From the NCBI RefSeq assembly GCF_005954645.2, contig NZ_CP040695.2, forward strand, positions 2,728,001-2,792,000: a DNA stretch of 64,000 nucleotides. The letters run 5' to 3'. The notes under the pieces were generated by a model. It ran no database searches and was not told the origin of the DNA. It saw only the letters and a list, made by a program, of their open reading frames with translations. How positions within the stretch are numbered: position 1 is the first letter of the stretch; the number at the start of each line of letters is the position of its first letter. Source of the DNA: Nocardioides sp. S-1144 (GTDB taxonomy: Bacteria > Actinomycetota > Actinomycetes > Propionibacteriales > Nocardioidaceae). The position numbers and the translations under genes were made by a program. Positions 62,540-64,000 of this stretch are shown here, piece after piece.

Positions 62540-64000
<1,461 letters not shown>

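Overview
The window is very GC-rich, densely coded actinobacterial DNA with many GTG starts, short gaps and an almost pure G/C third codon position. The gene content (lipB, lipA, DUF4191, RDD, glnA, glnE, a second GSI and a GSIII, plus several two-component systems) fits the Propionibacteriales, and a Nocardioides-like organism is my best guess. That placement is inferred from gene content and order, not from a marker gene.

Left part (1-9.9 kb): a chromosomal core. It holds the end of a TIGR01777-type epimerase, lipB, lipA, a DUF4191 membrane protein, an RDD membrane protein and glnA (adenylylatable GSI). A phosphate-transport operon (pitA, a small membrane protein, DUF3349) and an ABC exporter sit between lipB and lipA. 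A well-formed GlnR-type operator lies upstream of glnA and a PHO-box-like repeat lies between pitA and the ABC exporter.

Middle part (about 9.9-53 kb): mostly accessory or lineage-specific genes. In order: an HNH nuclease, a cold-shock-domain protein, a GNAT, an orphan PAS kinase, a TetR/MFS efflux pair with three palindromic operators, a cupin, a VKOR-type protein, a PPOX flavoprotein, another orphan kinase, a NarL-type two-component system with an ABC/FtsX-like exporter, a D-cysteine desulfhydrase-like PLP enzyme, a DUF2000/AraC pair, a giant secreted lamin-tail/metallophosphoesterase protein, a ZIP transporter, an SDR and an MFS transporter. Then come a retron-like reverse transcriptase with a structured leader, a sulfite-oxidase-fold enzyme with a cytochrome b subunit next to a sulfonate-type ABC importer, a rearranged IS30 remnant, a frameshifted DUF222/HNH gene, a cytochrome P450, a cupredoxin/PKD secreted protein, a 5'-3' exonuclease, a GSIII-type glutamine synthetase and an OmpR regulator beside a histidine-less Hpt-like protein.

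Right part (53-64 kb): core genes again. A small membrane-anchored protein, glnA2, a class I glutamine amidotransferase and glnE form one leftward operon ending in a good intrinsic terminator. Beyond it lie an OmpR-type two-component system with two related secreted 126-residue proteins, an alpha/beta hydrolase and the 3' part of glutamine-dependent nadE.

The most interesting object is at 35.8-37.3 kb. A promoter-like TANNNT sequence is followed by a 171-nt segment bounded by a perfect 12-bp inverted repeat, with internal hairpins, and 32 nt later by a reverse transcriptase with YADD and retron-like motifs. This is the architecture of a retron (msr-msd RNA plus RT) without an obvious separate effector gene.
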